Assembly: GCA_966250325.1 (NCBI GenBank)
Contig: CBINGY010000013.1
Span: 18,028 to 82,027 of the forward strand
Direction of reading: 5' to 3'
DNA from: Jiulongibacter sp966250325
GTDB lineage: Bacteria; Bacteroidota; Bacteroidia; Cytophagales; Spirosomataceae
Length of the DNA: 64,000 nucleotides
Notes under the pieces: model-generated
Databases searched by the model: none
What the model was told of the DNA's origin: nothing
Seen by the model: only the letters and a program-made list of their open reading frames with translations
Made by a program: the position numbers and the translations under genes
In this document: piece by piece, positions 61,743 to 64,000 of the stretch
Position numbering within the stretch: position 1 is the stretch's first letter
Layout: the number at the start of each line of letters is the position of its first letter

Positions 61743-62200
61743 ACTCGTTTATTCGAAAAGGTGAATTTGGAATGAGCCAGAAAATTAAAAAGAAAGCTAA
61801 AACCCATGCCTGCAAAATGGCTTAGTGTTCCGGCCGGATTGAACTCATACTCCGTAAATGGTATTCTGGTCTTTACTTCCCCCAAAAAGTGGCTAAGGAA
61901 CTGCAACGTGTAAAAAGAGCCCTTCACTGTAAGTAACATGGAAACCAGAACTACCAGCAAAAAACGAAAAAACTCTTTTCTGGTCTTTCCACTCCCTGAA
62001 GCATCAAACGCAAAACGTTTTGACATAAGGAAACCGTATGGCACTGAAACCAGAAATCCGATAAGCACTCCTCGTTGAAAAGGCATTTGAAGCCATCGAA
62101 TGCAAATTACACTTCCAACGAGATATTGAACCAGCACGCCCGATGCCGCCACCCAGAAATAATCAATAAGTTTTTTAAAACGGAAATAAAGCTTTTTCAC
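61739..62200 (-). CDS. GtrA-family membrane protein
   Basis: A 153-residue protein with four membrane helices: YFWVAASGVLVQYLVGSVIC, GVLIGFLVSVPYGFLMSKRFAF, FRFLLVVLVSMLLTV and THFAGMGFSFLFNFLAHSKFTF-like end. The final F-x-x-N-F-x-x-x-x-K/R-F-x-F motif is the hallmark of GtrA, which is thought to flip polyprenyl-phosphate-linked sugars. A GTG start at 62198-62200 is used; no ATG is near. Expected place: inner membrane. It fits with the glycosyltransferases nearby as a donor-supply protein. Confidence 0.9.
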   Translation of the reverse strand: MKKLYFRFKKLIDYFWVAASGVLVQYLVGSVICIRWLQMPFQRGVLIGFLVSVPYGFLMSKRFAFDASGSGKTRKEFFRFLLVVLVSMLLTVKGSFYTLQFLSHFLGEVKTRIPFTEYEFNPAGTLSHFAGMGFSFLFNFLAHSKFTFSNKRV

Positions 62201-62451
62201 AAAGAATGGTAAGGGGTCTTAAAGGCCGGAAAGATACGGTTTGATGTCAAGGAGACCAATTTTCAGATAGTGCCTCTTTCCTCTTTTCAATTTTGTGGTG
62301 TCATTTAACAAGCTCTTAACAACTCAAACTGGCCTTACAGCGTCTAAATGGTAGTAATTTTGACTCAATCGTCAATTTCATAGAAAATCAGTCACGATTC
62401 AGTCAGTTATCAACCATATTTGTGACATCTTTTTAAACCTATCGTAGAAGA

Positions 62452-62772
62452 ATGAAAAAAGTACTGATCACCTTATTGTTTGTAGGAGGACTTTCCACCT
62501 TGTCTCATGCTCAAACGAAGATTCCGCCTAATGTGCAGAAACTTCTCCAGAAAAATACCTGCCTTGCATGTCACAATCCCGACAATAAACTTGTAGGACC
62601 TGCATACAAAGAGGTTATGCAGAAGAAAAAATATAAGCCAGAGCAGATTGTGGAGCTTATTTACAAGCCAAATCCTAAAAACTGGCCTGGTTATCCTCCA
62701 ATGGCTCCGATGGCTCAGGTGCCTAAGGATGAAGCCATGATCATCGCCAAATGGATTGCAAGTCTGAAATAA
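62452..62772 (+). CDS. Class I cytochrome c
   Basis: A 106-residue exported mono-heme cytochrome. The signal peptide (KKVLITLLFVGGLSTLSHAQ) is followed by the heme-binding CLACH at about residues 38-42 and the axial Met probably in PMAPMAQVP; LVGPAYKEVMQKK is a normal spacer and IIAKWIASLK the final helix. It probably carries electrons between membrane oxidoreductases in the periplasm. It ends at a terminator (62796-62826) shared with the barrel gene on the other strand. The 251 bases upstream carry no gene that I can see. Confidence 0.93.
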   Translation: MKKVLITLLFVGGLSTLSHAQTKIPPNVQKLLQKNTCLACHNPDNKLVGPAYKEVMQKKKYKPEQIVELIYKPNPKNWPGYPPMAPMAQVPKDEAMIIAKWIASLK

Positions 62773-62795
62773 GAATTTAGAACATTCTGATTGAG

Positions 62796-62826
62796 AAGCC
62801 GGGGCTGATAAGTTCCGGCTTTTTTT
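62796..62826 (+). terminator. Terminator after cytochrome c
   Basis: An 11-base-pair stem (62796-62806 with 62811-62821, two G-U pairs, GATA loop) followed by seven T (62820-62826). It lies 24 bases after the stop codon and touches the end of the convergent barrel gene. Confidence 0.85.
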
Positions 62827-64000
62827 AGAACGGATAGCCAATTCCCAGGTTGAAATTTAGCCGGTACGGGTTGTTGTAAATATTCCCCTCGGCATCCTGA
62901 AGTCTCCTTTTTAGCTTAAATTCATCGAGAACAAAACGATCTCCCTCCTCACGTGAAGGATCGATTACTTTAATGCCCCAATCAAATCTGAACTGAAAAT
63001 AGCTAAGATCATAACGCAGGCCAAAGCCTGTACCCACGGCGATTTCTTTATAAAACCTGCCAAAGTCAAAATTCGCCTTGTTTGCTTTTTCCGGTGTGTT
63101 TATCTGATACCATTTCCAGATATTGCCGGCATCTACAAAACCGGCAAACTGAATGTCTCCAAAGAAACGGGCTACCTTTTTTCGCCATTCAAAACTTCCT
63201 TCAATTAAGATATCTCCCGCTTGAGGAATGATGTAATTGCTGGCCGTATCAGGAAAAGCAGAACCTACGCCCAATGAACGGGGAGACCAGGCCCTGATTG
63301 AGTTACTTCCACCCACAAAAAAGTTTTTCTCGTAGGGAAGAGACCTGTTTCCATAGGGATTTGCCACTCCGAGATTGAGCCGGTAAGCCAAACTGCTGCC
63401 CGGGGTCAGATTAATATACCGGCGATAATCCAGGTTAATTTTGACAAACCGAAAATACTTCCTGACGGTATCCGGAGAGTTGAGGTCTTGCCTAAGTGGA
63501 AAGATGTTCTCAATAAGTTGTATTTTGTCTTTGTCCCTGGAAAAGTTCAGCAGCGTGCCACCTGATTCTACGAAAATCCTCAGGAATTTAGAACTGGCGT
63601 ATGGATCCTGCAGGTTTTGGTCATTATAGACGTAAGAAGCGTTAAGACTACTTACAAATTGTGGGTCAAACGTTGTTTTAAGATTATTTCCACGCAATTG
63701 TTCAGAAACCAGGTTATCGTAAAATGTTCTGCCGGCCTCGTCATTCAGGTAATAGTTTGTATTGATCAGATTGGCATCTAACAGAGAAAGAAAAACAGTA
63801 GAGAACTTATCCGGCTGCCAGCGATAGTTATAGTTCAGTCTGAAATTCAGACGGTTTCCCCAGTATGGCTCTGAATAATTAAAACCACCACCCACCTGGG
63901 TTCTTGGAATTTTAAGTTTCAATTTATCTATATCATTTCCAAAAAAAGAAATGTTTGGAAAAGTTATGCTCAAATTAGTTCCTATCTCCCAGCTTCCATT
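62825..64000 (-). CDS. BamA/TamA-like outer-membrane protein, C-terminal part
   Basis: An open reading frame that runs off the window edge; only the last 391 codons are visible. The sequence is beta-barrel-like: alternating aromatic and polar residues, ending in NPYRLNFNLGIGYPF with terminal Phe, the outer-membrane recognition signal. PYEKNFFVGGSNSIRAWSPRSLG contains the conserved R-x-[WF] motif of the Omp85 family (VRGF in BamA). POTRA domains would be in the missing part. It may assemble outer-membrane proteins (BamA) or transport others (TamA); which cannot be told. Full length would be about 800 residues. Confidence 0.88.
   Translation of the reverse strand, partial: NGSWEIGTNLSITFPNISFFGNDIDKLKLKIPRTQVGGGFNYSEPYWGNRLNFRLNYNYRWQPDKFSTVFLSLLDANLINTNYYLNDEAGRTFYDNLVSEQLRGNNLKTTFDPQFVSSLNASYVYNDQNLQDPYASSKFLRIFVESGGTLLNFSRDKDKIQLIENIFPLRQDLNSPDTVRKYFRFVKINLDYRRYINLTPGSSLAYRLNLGVANPYGNRSLPYEKNFFVGGSNSIRAWSPRSLGVGSAFPDTASNYIIPQAGDILIEGSFEWRKKVARFFGDIQFAGFVDAGNIWKWYQINTPEKANKANFDFGRFYKEIAVGTGFGLRYDLSYFQFRFDWGIKVIDPSREEGDRFVLDEFKLKRRLQDAEGNIYNNPYRLNFNLGIGYPF

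Noticed and set aside
1..64000. tRNA genes, CRISPR array, prophage, restriction or toxin-antitoxin system
   Set aside because: Searching by eye for T-loop motifs, regularly spaced repeats and the typical protein families gave none in this window.

Overview
The window comes from a member of the phylum Bacteroidota, most likely the order Cytophagales. The evidence includes promoters of the Bacteroidota type (TTG, 19 bases, TAnnTTTG; clearest before rpmH and rpsF). It also includes a secreted protease with a type IX secretion C-terminal sorting domain, a second protease ending in a 3-coathanger-like domain, DUF4270, BatD and DUF4783 proteins, a YtxJ-type bacillithiol protein and LytS/LytTR signalling. 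Gene density is high, Shine-Dalgarno sites are weak, many neighbouring genes are coupled (TAATG or ATGA), and several starts are TTG or GTG. No tRNA, rRNA, CRISPR array, prophage or insertion sequence was recognised.

Layout. 1-8786: end of a WD40 gene, a phosphopantetheinyl transferase, ytxJ, then on the minus strand a one-domain GT5 protein, a DUF4270 lipoprotein, glmS, an EamA transporter, panC and an M61 peptidase. 8800-12251: rpmH (too short for most ORF callers), rnpA, an S41 protease and tsaB, facing hpf. 12390-26990: a secreted Ig-like protein and a conserved protein of unknown function, a large M4 metalloprotease, an Nramp-like transporter, several small or NTF2-like proteins, a phosphoribosyltransferase, aroC, batD and a YCF48-like propeller protein. 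27057-34199: a five-domain ThuA/PQQ dehydrogenase/PKD/cytochrome c/CBM protein, then a LytTR response regulator with two LytS-type kinases. 34351-36944: pgk, then rpsF-rpsR-rplI. 37110-44781: a PLP enzyme, an ArsR-type regulator, thrA-thrB-GNAT, DUF2147, a PAP2-like protein and dapA. 44853-53770: a metzincin, ligA, a receiver-less LytTR protein, rpe, ruvC, a GT2 glycosyltransferase and a polysaccharide deacetylase. 53773-64000: DUF922 protein, then a plus-strand envelope run (OmpA-family protein, GT39, polytopic protein, acyltransferase 3, 66-residue protein), GtrA, cytochrome c and the C-terminal half of a BamA/TamA-like barrel.

The most unusual region is 30594-34199. Two adjacent sensor kinases have diverged N-terminal membrane halves but catalytic halves that are identical over about 550 bases. 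Between them I can read a decayed 3' end of a second LytTR regulator (HRSQIVN, then a frameshifted segment ending KIPKGKGFKEEV). This fits a tandem duplication of about 1.5 kb whose breakpoint fell inside the LytTR domain, followed by gene conversion of the kinase cores. The predicted result is two different sensors feeding one regulator.

Much of the rest is core metabolism and information processing: pantothenate, UDP-amino sugar, aspartate-family, shikimate and pentose-phosphate steps, translation, and DNA ligation and resolution. It is interleaved with secreted hydrolases and envelope glycan genes typical of a free-living heterotrophic Bacteroidota. All functional calls were made by eye from motifs; no database search was run.
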